From Beroe forskalii (taxonomy: Eukaryota; Ctenophora; Nuda; Beroida; Beroidae), in NCBI GenBank assembly GCA_011033025.1, contig WFMF01000029.1, forward strand, positions 496,001-560,000: a stretch of DNA of 64,000 nucleotides. Direction: 5' to 3'. Under the pieces are notes generated by a model. That model searched no databases and was not told where the DNA came from. It saw nothing but the letters and a program-made list of their open reading frames with translations. Positions 1 through 13,651 of this stretch are shown piece after piece. Numbering within the stretch: position 1 is the stretch's first letter; the number at the start of each line of letters is the position of its first letter. Both the position numbers and the translations under genes were made by a program.

Positions 1-345
1 GAATCATAGTGAGCTGATTCAAGATAGGGTACCTGTCACTCTCAAGCTATGACAGTGGTTCTCATCTAATCGCATGCTAATCGTTACATTTCGTGTGGGA
101 TTCATTTGTGGTAGGCTGCTGTATTTTGTTGTTACTTTAATTTATTCGTAGTGCCATACTGAATCCAGGCTCACTGATTCAAGATGGGAGAGAGAAAGGG
201 TACCTAGACCTGTCACAAGTTATAGCTATGACAGTGTTGCACATCTCTAATCGTTACATTTGTTTCACATCTCGATGGATATTTACTGGTTCAGTTGCTT
301 TACCTATTTGTTGTTACTTTTATTTCTTCATAGAACTGCTCAATG
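1..345. repeat. Imperfect tandem duplication, unit about 170 bp
   Basis: The blocks at about 1-160 and 160-345 share the same order of words: a 'ctgattcaagat' start, 'gggtacct', 'gacctgtcac', 'agctatgacagtg', 'aatcgttacattt', then 'ttgttgttact' and 'atccaggct'. This is a diverged two-copy tandem repeat. The left copy runs off the window, so more copies may lie upstream. No coding potential was seen. Confidence 0.65.
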
Positions 346-659
346 GCTGTATCCAGGCTTACTAAAGTTAGACTTAATGAATCTGCATACATTCGAATCC
401 GCTTGCTAACTAAATCTGGTAGCTTATTGAATCGAGACTTTTTGAATCCGCTTGCTGGCTGAATCCAGGTCACTGACATAATTACAGGCTCGCTGGACAC
501 TGAACCCAGGAATTATGGCATCATACTCATAGTATCATTCCTCCCATATTGATCTTGTAGAATATTTTCTTCATAATTTTAGAATATTTTCATCATAATT
601 TTAGAATATTATTCGCTAGAGTAATAATATTCAAATAACATTCTCTGCAAGACAATGAA

Positions 660-3600
660 CTCAGCGGATTATATATCATCCAGTGTTCTGCAAAGAACTA
701 CAACGTCTTTGCAAATACAATGAGAATTGTGTAGTATGAGATGCTATTTTTATAAATCTCATAATATTTAATCGAGTTTGTACTATTAATGTGACGTAAT
801 GGGAATATTAAAGAAATATGTGTGCTCATTTTCTTAATTTATTCTCATATATTCTACCATTGGATTTAGCCGTTTAGATCTTATTAACGACTTTTGAGGT
901 GTTGATCCTGCTCAGAGCGGCTGGGTTCAAATATTTAAGATTTTATTTATTTCTGATCCTTTTCACAACTTCAGTAAACATTAACTGTTGAACTTTGAAA
1001 TAAATTCCGCTTTTGCAAGCATTTAGCTCATGACTTCCTTTCCCATGACATGTTGTCCTGAACTTTATTCTCCGTAATTGTATTATGTTGCCAAGAATTT
1101 ATCTAATTTTCTATAAATAGATAATAAATTCTGGCTGAACGTGACTCATTACTAAATTTTTGTCATAATTTGTAGTGGCACACGAGTTTGGCAATTTTCC
1201 AATTTTCCATGACCGTTCGAAGGTTTGAAGTTTGATTTGATTACTCGATCTAGAAGGCTGTGGAACTTTCTCACAATTTCCTGAATTCTTTCCATATTTT
1301 GTCACTTTTTTATTCCGTGCTTTTCACATGACTCTGCCCGGTCATGCACGAAAAAGATTGCGATTTTAAACCAAAGCGTTTTAATAACAGCACGCGTTAC
1401 CAGTTGCCACACCATATGATGCTCTACAAGCTCTGTGGTTTATGAGTTAGATCTGTCACATCTTGAGCGTAAATGAAATGAATATTGATAACCCTAATAA
1501 ACTCACCGCTAATGTTAGACTGCGTCATTGGCGAATCGTCAGAGTTTCGTCACCATTATGAATTAGAATTGCAAATCAATGACATGATGAAATCGAATAT
1601 ATTTCAAGCACCCTGGACCTTATGCTCAATTCCCAGCTGCCCATCCCTCCCCCTTGACATAACTTAAATCGTAGTGAGCAGTGACATTGTGTTATGCAGA
1701 TCACTTTGCTCGTGCAGTGGTATTATAATCCTATCATTTTGGGGATCCCGTGTGACCATTACACCTCGCGGAGCTGTTATGATCATATCCCTGTCATCTT
1801 TGATTGCCTTATGTATGCGCATTAAATCAAAATCCAGCAAAGATCCAATAACTAAACACGTCACCGACCACTCAGTGAATGCCCTCCCTAGTCCCTCTGG
1901 GAGGGACTAGGGTCATCTTGTGACCATGATATTGTCTCCTTCCGGGTTCAAGGAAATCAGGGCGTTTAAACACCACACTTCCGCTTCCTCGGTTTTTTAA
2001 GTTAGTCTGGGGTATAATCGTTACATGTTGTAAGTCACGTCATTTTCAAAGTCACTTCATTGTGATGTATCATTCATTTTCAACGTGACGTCGGTGTAAT
2101 TATTTTAATAATCTTCACATGAGTAGAACATGACATCACTGCGATTGTTTGGTTATATAGCACGAAGCAACCTTCCTCCTCCATGACATCAAGTTAATGA
2201 TTCCTCTCTTTGTTATATTCAAATTGCTTCTACTCATTGCAATAATGCAATGTCATGTTTGTCATAACATACATAAAGCAGTGTTTGTCATATAGTTGCA
2301 GAAAAATGTCAGCTAATGACATTTTGTTCCATTATGTCATTCTCCTACGAATTGTTATGCATATTTGTAACTTTATTTTCCTGTGTTTACTTATTTCATG
2401 ATCAAATGTTCATCCTGGTCTGTTTGTTTCATGACCGAACATATCCTGCCCATGCTGTCATCTTTTAATCGCATTTATTTATTCGATCACACTGTCGAAC
2501 GCGCTTAAAAAGCTCAAACGATAATTTCCTCAAATATTATAACCTCTCGATTTGCTTGAGTTTTGTTGTTTTCTTTTGAAGTTTTCCTCCGCTAATTATC
2601 TTGGAGATTTGCCAAAATATGTAAAACGCAATTATGCAAATCCTATCTTCTTCTTTTATCGTTTAATTGTCAGTTTTTCTCATTATTATCCCCAAGTTTC
2701 CTGTTATTTTACCTCCAATAAATAGTTGTTTAGACTGATTTTGTCTGCAGGTCCAACAGTGAGCTATGGCTACAAAATGCGAGATTCTAGGAAAATATCG
2801 TCATATTTAAATATTTCCTCTTTTTTTAACTTTTCCCTTTTTTGTAAACATGATTGGCTGAGATTTTCCTTCGAATGATCCAAGACGCATTCTTCTTGGT
2901 TGCACCGGAGACGATACTGAGTACGTTATCTATGTTAATATTTTGGGGGAAGATATCTTCCCCCGAAAATCCCTTATTTAGATATAGATCGATAATCCGC
3001 TGATATTGTAAGCTTTAATTGTTTCGACGTATTCAAGGTTTCTTCATGTTAGAATCAACCTAAAGTAAACGGATCATGCTCGTCTTTATTCCCATATCTT
3101 CTGAATAATTGATGTATACGATTCTTCTCCAGTACATACGATACAAACTTCGCAACTTGGTACTAAAAGTCAAGTTTAACAATTCGACGTATGAGTTAGG
3201 TATGTCGCTATTGTCTCATTGCCATTTGTAACGGTTTCTATTGGTTTGTTCTGTGGCTCCGCCCTCCTCGAATGTACAAATCTATTATCTCAGAAGTTCA
3301 TAGTACGATACATTGTACATTTAAATGCAAAATACATGTTTAGGTACATAATATACATTCGATTTCCTCTGCTCCTCCCACGCCGGGATGATAATCTACC
3401 ATACGATCTCGATAAACTTGATGTATCGGGTTCATATGCTTCACCTTCACTTCCTAGTTCCTTACATGAGATATTATTTATAGCTCTGTTAGTCAGTTAT
3501 ACTTATAGAGCTACAAACTTCCAGGAATCCACCGATTCCCTCTTATCTTGCTATCGTCAGCAGCTCGATAACTATCCCTGGAATCTATAAATAGTTCCTG

Positions 3601-5938
3601 CTATCTTCTCTATATTGACGCTTGACATTGACGCCATAATCGCTCTTTAAAATGACAAATCGGTGATGTCACGCGGCACTTCTATTCCTGTGCGCGCCGC
3701 GCGGCTCACTCACATGACCGCTTATTATTATACGTTAGTCCTTCCGCGTAGGGAAGGTTTTGCTATCGATCATCGTCAGCAATCTATATAACTATATAAA
3801 ACTATCTATATATGTATTTATTTTGAATATTTGATGCCGGTATAAAGTAGACTCTCTCCTACTCGTACTCCACTCTTTGTTATTATACTCCACATGTTGC
3901 TAGGGGAAATCCTCACGATCATACGGTTGTTTCGCAGAAATATGGTTTATAGATCAGAGGAAAGTAGTCATATTTCGGTTTTTGAGGGTGAAGTTCGTCG
4001 AGATTATCGTGTTTCGTTGAGCCTAAGTGAAAGAAATTCTGTTTTCCTGGCTGCAAAGTATCATTTTGATTATAGGGTTGCTTTGCAGAAACAGGCTAGG
4101 TTATTCATAGATCAGAGCAAAATATTTATTTCGGTAAGCAACATTATGATTGACTGAAGGCAAGTTTCCGAATCAGAAATATTATTTTAACAAATCATAT
4201 ATTAGGCTTGTTTCGGTAGAAGACATGTGTGCTAGATGTTTATGTGCGAGACTTTCTGTCACACTGTGACGCAGTTTGAGAACTATCCTCGCTCCGGTTT
4301 TGGTGCTGTTTTGGTGAGAAACTTGCGACAGAATATCATTTTCATGGAAAACTATGACAGATTCATTAGCTTGAGAAGTTTGAAGAAGCAGAACGATTTT
4401 TGCATTTTGCAAATGCAGCTGCGATCGTGTGTTTTTCGTTACCATACAAATGTAAAAGCTTCAACTTTATATAATTGATTTCGTCACCAAATGAATTTAG
4501 CAAGCGGCAGAAGCACACAAAGGGTGGCAATTTTATGGAGCTCTTTATGACGATCAAATTGCAAACTGATTGCAAGAGGCGAGCTTATGTTATTGACGTC
4601 AGAAATCTGTTATATCGCATCAAATCAGGGACAAAGTCCGAGCATTTCTATTGAACTCGATAATTCGCTACAGGGCCTGCATCGATAATGACTCGTACCG
4701 ATGCTATCTTTGTTGCTTTAGTTAATTCAAATTTCTCGTTGTAACATTCTATACGTTAGTCGGGGGGCATTTCTTATCAGTATGCCCTTTTTAGGCATCT
4801 TTTCGAGATCGGCAGATAGCCCCTCCCCCTTCCATAGAAAGGGGAGGGGCTATAAAAGAAAACATCGTCCGTCCATTTAACACTTTTTAAATGCAACTTA
4901 TTTTTGCTCAACAGTTTGTTTTCGTTACCCCCACGAGTTTGGACTAACCGTTGTAGGACCACTTCCAAAACGAAAAATAGTGTCGGTTAGTTTTGTTACC
5001 CCGCAAGTTTCGAAGGACCACTTTCAGTTTCAGAACAAAATAGAATGCCAATAAAAAGTTGAGCAAGTGTTGTACGCACCATTCGTTCGCCTGCTCCCAA
5101 GTCACACGATCTCTCTTTTTTCTCCCTCCCTCCCTTATATCACATGACCTTTGCATATATTCTGTTCTCCAATCTACATATATATATTCTCATATTTTAA
5201 ACACCTGCGTCACGCTTCACGTAGATCCGACCACGTGTCAAAATAGAAGACTTCGAGAAATCGGTGGAGCGCACATTTCGTAGAATCGCAGCAAAATATA
5301 ATATGGTTGCAGATGGTTTTGTTGTGGTTGTTTTGAGTCCTGTTCAATATATAACTATGATACTAAAATATTCTTTCTGAGCAAACTCAATAACAAGCAA
5401 TTCTAAAAGAGAGGAACAGTTAGACTTATAAAATTTTGTCGTTGCTGTCGAATGTGATTCAATTTTCTGATGGATGATTTTGTCGTGGATGATGTGTTTT
5501 GCTATCGTCAAATGCATTGACTACGTGAATTAACATTTTCTAATTTTCTATTTCTTTTTCTATTTTCCATTATTGATGAGTTTGATTTATAATTTTCAAA
5601 TGATATCAATTGCCAATATAATCATTTGAACTAACCGTGCCTGCCTGAGTTAGCTAAGGTGTCTGTTTAAAGCTCTTATACTATGGATCAATTCGAATGT
5701 GACAACACTCCAAGAATGGGATTATCTGCCGTTGTGTGGAACTTCAGCAGTGATTTCAATCAAACATATAACTCAGTTTTTACGTGAAAACAAGTTGCCA
5801 AGTTGGAGAACTTTCTATTCCTCCCATGTACCCTTTTTTAATATCTATCTGTGGTGACTTGAGAATTAAAAAAAATTAAAATTGATCATCAAAATTGAGT
5901 TTTTCAAACTAAGTTTAATTAATTCTATCCATCTGCAG
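660..5938. other. Stretch with no supported gene
   Basis: About 5.3 kb of AT-rich DNA with only short open frames lacking recognisable motifs. The features seen are a perfect 12-bp hairpin at 1886-1912, a 20-bp perfect palindrome at 2945-2964 and a GGGGAGGGG/CCCCTCCCC stem near 4820-4852. Upstream exons of the gene that begins at 5939 may lie here, but none could be joined in phase. Confidence 0.5.
1886..1912. other. Perfect hairpin, 12-bp stem, 3-base loop
   Basis: The arm CCCTAGTCCCTC is followed by loop TGG and its exact reverse complement. No T-run follows and no gene ends here, so it is not a transcription terminator. It may be the relic of a small foldback insertion. Confidence 0.8.
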
Positions 5939-8716
5939 TTGTGGACAAGTTAGAGGCCCAACTGTCGTTTTGCAAGGAAGCTAAGGACAGATTCAACGAG
6001 TGCCATTCCGAGGATTCCACAGTGTTCTACGCTGGGAAAATCCAGGAACTCCAATGGCAGGTTTCTTTTCATCCAACGTATTTCAAGTGTTTCACTTTGT
6101 CATGGATACTGGTTTTCAAAATGGTTGAATTTAAATTTTGTCAATATTTAGATGTTTACCCAGGCTCTCCGAATCATTATCAATCAAAATAACGACCTAT
6201 CTAACTCTTATTTACTTTGCAGGCAGATCGTTCAGCTACAGAAACACTTTGATGCTACGGGAGAAGTTTTAAAACTCAAGCAAGAATCGATATCAGTAGA
6301 TTATCGCTTTTTAACTATAAAATTATTGAATTCAATGATATTTAATGCCAAATTATCGCTATGAATATTGAATATCAATGATGCGTAGCTATCGAAAACT
6401 TTAACTTTCACAATCTGTCCAGTCACGCACTATTTCAACTTTTTCATTGTTTTACTTGTGAAAGCTGTAGCATTCCCGATCTACGGCACTGGCCACTGAC
6501 ATAACAATAGAATAGGATCGCACAGAACGTTCATGCTGTGGTGATTGAAATTGTAAAAGGCTGCTTGGTTGTCTCACTTGACAAAATAATGACAAATAAT
6601 TCTTCTCAGATCAGTACCGGTGGTGAATGCTAACGAGAGACTTTCAGAGGACCAACTTGAACTTAACACATCCGATATCTTGTAAGTTGGAGTTTGAAAT
6701 CATGCCCGAGTATTATATTCTTTTCTCTGTCATTCAATTCTGAAGCGGAACGAAACTTACACTTCTGCTCTTTGTTAGTTTTCATTCCCCTTTCCTATTC
6801 CCACATGCCACATCCCATCCCTATTCCCCTGTCTTTTTTTCATCTCTTGCCCTATATTTAACCCTCCCCCCTCCCCAGTTTCAAACCTGCCGCCAACTCC
6901 AAGAAGCTCTACTTTATCCGGTACGTGGTCTGTCTTCCTCTCCAGAAGACAGTCCTACAAGAACAGAAAACACAGCTCTTCAAAACCGAGGATGTTCAGA
7001 AGATGGAGTCAAAGAGGATCTTCAACTTCTTCAGGTAATTGAGGAGGAAACTTGCATATTTATCATATTTATGATTTTGAATCGATATATCAATCTTGTG
7101 ATGAGAATTGGCAACATGTGAAGCAGCAAAATTGCTCACTCCGATGGTGTTATATTCTCTAGATAAATAGAAATTGAAATTTCTATAATCGCTAAATCGG
7201 TGATTATTAATTATTATCTATAAATAGAAATTGAAGATTCTATTTCTATTTCTGTTTTAGAGAATAATCACTGACATTTAATCTCAGCTGTCCCTAATCC
7301 CTCCCACTTTCCAGGAATGACCAGAAGATGTGTGATTCCCTGAGACGAGGCTACCTCACTGTGGAGCTGTATGCTGAGAAGAAGCTGAAAGCACCAACTC
7401 TTGTTGGGCTGCCTCAACGCATATCACTAGAGCCACTCCTCAAGGAATCTTCTATTAAAGGTTTTTATTTTTCTTTGTTAAATTTGAATGGCCATTTTAA
7501 AGATCTTTATTATATCTTTTTGGGAGTTAAGAGGGCCATTTAATTCTTAAATTCCTCGCAAGCAAAACACCTGCCGGTAATTCAGTAAATAATTTGTGCT
7601 TTTGTAGGAGTGAATTGGACTATTGTCTTTTCAATTCCTTTCGATCTAAATACTCATAGTGATAAGTGAGCAAGATGATGATTCAATGACCACACCACCA
7701 TCTCTGCTTCCCAATAAACGATCAATCATCAACACGTAGATTTGTACTTTATGATCATCTATTAAAGGAATACTGACTATTGGAGACAATGCTGAATGGG
7801 ACATTTCTTACTCTGTGAACATCAGACGACCTCAAACAATCGAGGTTGGTACTGAAGTTGACACAAGCCTTTTCTTTGCTTTCCACTTCAACAAATCTTA
7901 TGTTTTCTCCTATATTCAAATCGTGATCTTTTTTCACTAACAGGAGAATTTTCTGATCTTAAACTCCCTTTTTCTCCCCAGGAAAAAGACAACTTCAAGA
8001 TGGTCACGAAGGACTGGGTGAGCGTAGTCTCAGACGTTGGCAAGATATCCCGGAGAGTCTCTCTAGCCACGATGCAAGCCAGTCCTAACGCTGGAGGACA
8101 CCACCATCATAGCAGGAAGAGGAGGAACAACAGGAACCACCACAGACACCACCATCATCGGAGGCACAACAAGGTGAGAGGAGAGGAGTTAGGATGTGGC
8201 TTTTGTTTTTTTGCAGTGAACCCCAAGTTTTTTTCATTGTGGTGGTTTACGAATTAACTTTTTCTGAGTTTCAAAATTTCCTCGATTTATCCCAATTTTT
8301 GCCAAAAATTCTCTTCAATTTTGATGATTTTCGCTTATTTACATCCCCATTTTCAGCTTGTTGACGAGAAAAGCAACGGTATCGTGATCCTAGCCCACTC
8401 TGGTAGCAGTGACTCCAACGACTCCATGGAGGAAGTTACCAACAAGGACACGTGTCTTGTTGCTAACGAACACGTGACTAAAGGTCATGTGAAAAGCTTG
8501 GAGCTAGTGCCTCACGTGACATCAGATCAGGACTTATCTAGTGATGACGCGCGCGCAGAGGCTGATCTCTGTGACAAAGTCATGAACGAGTGCAGCATCA
8601 CAAACGGTGATATCAGCAATTCAGAAGAAAAGATACCGGATAAACAGAAATCTAACACTCGGAGAGTTAGCAGACTTACGAAAACCATCAGTAGACGATT
8701 TACTGACTTGTTTTAG
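5939..8716 (+). CDS. Coiled-coil / C2-domain protein, CC2D1-like (5' partial, 8 exons)
   Basis: Predicted exons: 5939-6060, 6227-6295, 6611-6681, 6879-7034, 7315-7460, 7768-7844, 7982-8173 and 8357-8716, ending in TAG. Phases agree at every junction except 6295/6611, where one base is out. The first two exons encode a charged, helix-forming segment (KLEAQLSFCKEAKDRF). Exons 4-6 carry a beta-rich block with RRGYLTVELY, a LVG turn, LEPLL and a closing VNIRRP. Its order resembles the end of the C2 domain of CC2D1A/CC2D1B (Drosophila Lgd), proteins known to bind ESCRT-III subunits and act in endosomal sorting. Exon 7 ends in a His/Arg-rich basic run, and exon 8 is acidic with a basic C-terminus (SRRFTDLF). 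AATAAA lies at 8743, 27 bases after the stop. Upstream exons were not found. The family call is inference from pattern; another C2 protein is possible. Confidence 0.6.
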
Positions 8717-8749
8717 GGGAATTGTTTTGTTCAGTTTGTTCGTAATAAA

Positions 8750-11700
8750 TAAGTAAAATAATATTATTAATTAATATATTATATATACCAAACGTAAAGA
8801 TTTTATTATGAACGGTAAAATATTTATATTCACAGCATATTTTATTTTTATTAACCGTGTTTATTAATGTTACTGCCGCTCTGTCGTGCAATTGATATAT
8901 CCTCAAAATATATTTCCAGTCAGATATCTCAAAAAGCTATTTTTTGATGAACAATGCCTATCAATTGCATTGCAGATCGGTGTGACATTCTAATTGCGTT
9001 TTTTATTGAAACTTGAATAGCATGTCGGATATCAGGGAATGCTACGAACCTCCTGATGGCTTTACTTCACTCAAATGGGTTCCAGTTTAGGTGCAGGAAA
9101 AGCATTAATGTCCTGGAGATTTCTGCCGAAAACCGAAATTTTATAAATCGGCCGGCAGGTATTTCCCACATTTCAAGGACCTAATATTTATTGCTCGGGT
9201 GACCTCTATAAGTGAAGTATAGTTCGCATGCTTATAGTCCTAATTGTCATGATCATGTTTATGATTATGTGTGCAATTTTACTTGTCAGGGTGTTGCCCC
9301 GCCCTTGCGTGCCCTACAGCACTCCCAAGTCTGATTTTAGACAGTCTCACTAATACCAGGGTAATTTGTGAATTGCCTACTGTCACAACCGTCTAAAAGT
9401 TGATCGGTATTGCATAGCGCTCTTTATATATAAAGGGTTGGGCATCGTCCTACAAATGATATTTATATATGGGTCCATCTTTGGGCGTTTCTTCCTCAAA
9501 ATCCGAACATCCCCAAAGATGATTAAATGACCAGCTGTCATTGTCAACCACACAAAATTATGAGATTTCGAGGAAATTGCCTCCGGGTGGAATTCGCAAA
9601 GGTTATCTAAAAAGATTGCATTACTATCCTTGCCAGACTTTAAGAAACAATCTTTTTACCTAGCATGCAAGGTATGATTGGTGCAAAATTTGGTAATTTT
9701 TTGAAAAGATTATTCTAAATATTTTCGCGCAAACAAAATTTCGAACCCCACATTTATAGTCCAAATTATATCCAATTTCATGGTCAAAGATAGTAATGCA
9801 ATGAAAAAGGTCAGCTGATCATCGATCAGTTTAAATTATTTAAGATTGTAAGTATACCACATTAATTGAAGTGAATTTAATAGTAATTCAGCTTTCTGAA
9901 AGGGAAGATCACTTATTATTTAACTTAAATCCCCAACCCTAAACCTCAGTTTTAAACCCAAACCCTAAACCTCAGCTCTCATCCCCCAACCTTATAAACC
10001 CCAACCCTAAACCCGACCCTCAAACCCCTCCCATCAATGCCAAATACTTCGTTTATCCACATCACGTTTATATCTAACCAATCAGCTTACAGTATTCGTG
10101 TGATGCTGCGCGCTGACTGGTTGAAACACCAGGCAACAGTAACCTAGGTTGCTAGGTTATATCTTCCTTACCACGACTATCATAATTTGTACCATTCATT
10201 AACAACAATCGAGAGAAGTGCCATAACATGCCTTGATTTTTATAGCAGTTATATGAGTCAAAAATACTTAATTATAAGTTAAGAACAACGTAATTTTAGA
10301 GATATTTTGATTTTTGGCTTTAGTTTTCGAATTGAAGCTTGTTAGGGTGGAGCTGTGAACTTTTACATTACAGCCTCCGCAAAGTTATTCTCTAGGTGAC
10401 TTTGCAATGCTCTTAGTTGCTTATGATATGTTCGATGGTCACTAGGTCTTAATCTGCTCGTTGAAATTAATGTTAAAATGTTGATAGGTTCAATTTATTT
10501 TCTAAACAGTATATCGCTGGATTTTCTAGGCTTATTAATGACAATATTTCTGATTGATAGGCTTTCTAATTAAATTTAATGGTAAATCGAATATAATTCG
10601 TTGAAAATTAGTCTGCGTTATAAATTATAAATCATGTTTAAAATCATGGTTCCAGGGAACTGCTTCTTAACCAAAATTAAGTGATACTTTACGCTTTTGA
10701 AAGGAAATTAAATGAATAATAATACTGCTACAGCAGGTCTTTTTACTTTTTGTGTGTAGATTGCTCGATTGACGGATCGGGCTCAAAAAGGCGCTCAAAT
10801 TTGCTGTTTGACTTGGTGCGTCAAGTTCAACATTCGATAAAATTATAATTTTGTCGAAAGTACAGCAAAATTGCGCGTCTTTATCGAGCCCTCTGTCAAT
10901 CGAACGATATGCAATTGCATACATATTATGCGATGCTTTATGTTTAACTGGCTTGTTATTGTTATATGAATGAATAGATTTCTTAGTGAATAGTTTTTAC
11001 ATACACGTTTTTCATTTGCCTACTTAGATTTAATTTTGAAATTTCAAATTTACTTAATTAATAAGAAGTGAATTCCCATAATTGGATTTACTTTTAGGAT
11101 TGACGGTAGTCACCCTAGTCACACTGAACCCAATCTCGTCAACTGTGGAAAACGGGTTAAATCTTGTGGCGTTTTTTTTCTTGATCGAACCATGAATTTC
11201 TTGAAGGCGACTATTGTGTTTTTTTTGTAAAACATGCGCCAAGTAGCAATTGAACAATTTTCAAAGGATCCTTAACAAAGTAAATAATCGTTGCATTTAT
11301 TTGCCTTATTTTATTCAAGTAATAATAATATTAATAAACAATGACAATTCTAATAAAATGTTTCAAAAACCATGAAATTAAAATGTGGTCAAAATTCGTC
11401 TGAATTATTGACATTGCATTTCATGATTCGTGACGTCAATTTCTTGTTGGAAAATAAACATTCTGATACCAACAATAAAAAACAGCCAAGTATATTTTAT
11501 TCCATACCAAATAACTCATATCAGAGTCAAACTAGGTACAAGCTAAAAGCTGCGGTTATTCAGCAATGATAAATTTCCCAGAGTAGCCCATGGACCATGA
11601 CCATCAGTTGGACTGACTGGTTTACGTTAAAAATGAATAATTCTAAATTCAGAAACTTGCACATTAGCCAGCAATTTTAACCTGCTGAGACCTATTTGGT

Positions 11701-11849
11701 AATATTTCTATTGCCTTCGGTCATTTCTGATCATTCTTCTGTCAATTCGGATCGTGTTTTCTGTTTGCATCACATCAATAGCAAACGGCTCTATCGGGAG
11801 GAATTATCGAGGAGCTTCAATACGATGGAAATATCATGCTCACTTTTCA
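8750..11849. other. Intergenic stretch with no supported gene
   Basis: AT-rich DNA without convincing exons. It holds a degenerate CCCTAAA-like tract at about 9925-10030. It also holds an imperfect inverted pair at about 10075-10133 whose arms contain CCAATCAGC and GCTGACTGG. Confidence 0.5.
9925..10030. repeat. Degenerate telomere-like CCCTAAA tract
   Basis: The motif 'aaccctaaac' recurs at irregular 15-30 bp spacing among C-rich words ('ccccaaccctaaac', 'aacccaaaccctaaac'). It is too irregular for a true telomere and is best read as a decayed interstitial C-rich repeat. Confidence 0.5.
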
Positions 11850-13651
11850 TTAACTTCCGTTTTCTTCGGGTATCTGATCGATATCAATGGTAGTTGATGG
11901 TTTCGGATCTTTAATGTCATCATTTGGTTCATTGTCATAATTGATGGGTTTTCCTGGGGTAACTGAAAGTTGCGGCTTCCTCAACTTTTGGTTCACTGAT
12001 AACAATGATTGGGCAGTCATGAACTGCCCTGTTATTTTCAACAGTTCCCTCATTTACATTTTGAATGGTAACATCTCTAATATGATTGGTCCTATCATCG
12101 TGTTCGTCGATGTTACTCGCATCATCCATGTCTCTTTCACTATCTCCTTCACTCTCAAAAAGTTCATCACTGTCGATAATTCCATCATGTAGGAGGGTTC
12201 CATCAATATGATCAATGATCATTTCATGATCATCACCAAGGATGTTTCTGTTGCTGTGATCAATGATTTCATTATCGATGTTTGCATTGCTGTGATCAAT
12301 GATTTCCTCGGTTATGAAATTCACGTCACTATGATCAATGATTTGATGATTAAGGATGTTTGCATCACTATGTTCTATGATTTGATCATTATTGATACTT
12401 ACATCACAGTGATCATTGATTTGATCATTAAGGATGTTTGCATCACCATGATTGATGATTTGATCATTAAGGATGTTTGCATCACCATGATCGATGATTT
12501 GATCATTAAGGATGTTTGCATAACTGTTATCAATAATTTCTACATTGATTGTATTCACATTACAATGATCAATAATCTGATCACTGAAGATGTTTGCATA
12601 GCTTTGATCAATCATTTGATCATTATTGATATTTGCATCGCCATCATCAATGACTTCATCATTTCGGATGTTTGCTGTATCACGATGATCAACGATTTCA
12701 CTCAGGATGTTTGCATTACTGTGATCAATGATATGATCATGGAAGTTTGCATCGCTATGATCAATGGGTTCATCGTTATGGATGTTTGCATCACTTTGAT
12801 CAATCATTAATCGATCATCAAGGATATTAACATCACTATGATCAATCATTTCGTCGTGGATATCAGCATCAATATGGTCAATGATTTCATCATGGATGTT
12901 TGCATCACTATGACTATGATCAATGATAGGATTCAAGACAGTTTCCCGATATGGCCAATTATTTCATCATAAAGGATGTCCCCACCACTGTGATCAATGA
13001 TCAATTCGTGATCATTAAAGATTTTCCATAAATAATTTCATCGTCCATAAAATTTTCGGCATCTCAAAAGTTTCGTCAAATTGATCCTCCTCATCGTCGC
13101 TTTCACTCACGATCTCGCCATTAAATTTGCCCTGCCATTGGCTGATCTGGCTCCTCACAATCGAAAAACTCGAAATTTGAGTCGGCATGCAATTCTGACG
13201 TATCCCCAAAGCCCGAATCATCGAATTCTGTTCCGTTATTTCTCAAGTCCTCGCTTTTCAATATTGATGGTTGCAAATGCATAGATTCGGCCAGCGTCAC
13301 AATAACAGCTTCATGGTCAGTCATGTCCCTGTAAACTTCATTAACTTGACTGGTTGGCTCAAGATCCAACCAATGATGTGTTTGACAAGAACTGGTGTCA
13401 GATTGCGTATTAGCAACCTGATCAATTGCAGCGGATATCATTTCACTGATAATTTCTTCAGATATCCTAACTGCTTCACTTGCACTGACAACGCTTGATT
13501 CAGCCTCAGTTGAAGGCCCTGCTGAGTTGATTTCAGTAGCCTGGCCTGCCTCTTCAAAATGTAAACCCGACCCAATTTCCAAGGCAGCCATGCCCCTCAG
13601 GTATGAAACAGCATCGGTCAGCTCTTTCAAGGCATCCTCAAGTTTGTTCAT
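11850..13651 (-). pseudogene. Acidic protein with 13-aa tandem repeats, frame-broken
   Basis: Reading leftward from ATG at 13651, the first open frame (to about 13121) encodes an acidic protein starting MNKLEDALKELTDAVSYLRG, with no recognised domain. Near 13120-13135 a second frame takes over (GEIVSESDDEEDQFDETFE). Between about 13060 and 12940 at least two more frame changes occur before the long repeat frame (12936-11935). The repeat unit is 13 residues (39 bp), consensus like LNDQIIDHSDANI, with about 20 copies. A final change near 11950 leads to an ending DIDQIPEENGS. Each piece looks like real protein and consecutive pieces fit one another, so this looks like one gene interrupted by small indels. 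It is either decaying or carries assembly errors. The repeat block is also open on the + strand (12208-12810), which follows from its palindromic TGATCA content. Function unknown. Confidence 0.55.
12190..12935. repeat. 39-bp coding minisatellite rich in TGATCA
   Basis: About 20 imperfect copies of a 39-bp unit, for example from 'gatgtttgcatcaccatgat' to 'gatcattaag'. Most copies keep a length divisible by three, so the 13-aa repeat is preserved. Each copy contains near-palindromic TGATCA/ATGATCAT words, giving open frames on both strands. Confidence 0.85.

Noticed and set aside
3219-3590. 123-codon frame on the + strand
   Set aside because: No domain, no splice or promoter support, and composition like the flanking noncoding DNA.
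5692-5788. Upstream exon of the C2-domain gene starting MDQFECDN
   Set aside because: The only donor leaves the wrong phase for the exon at 5939.
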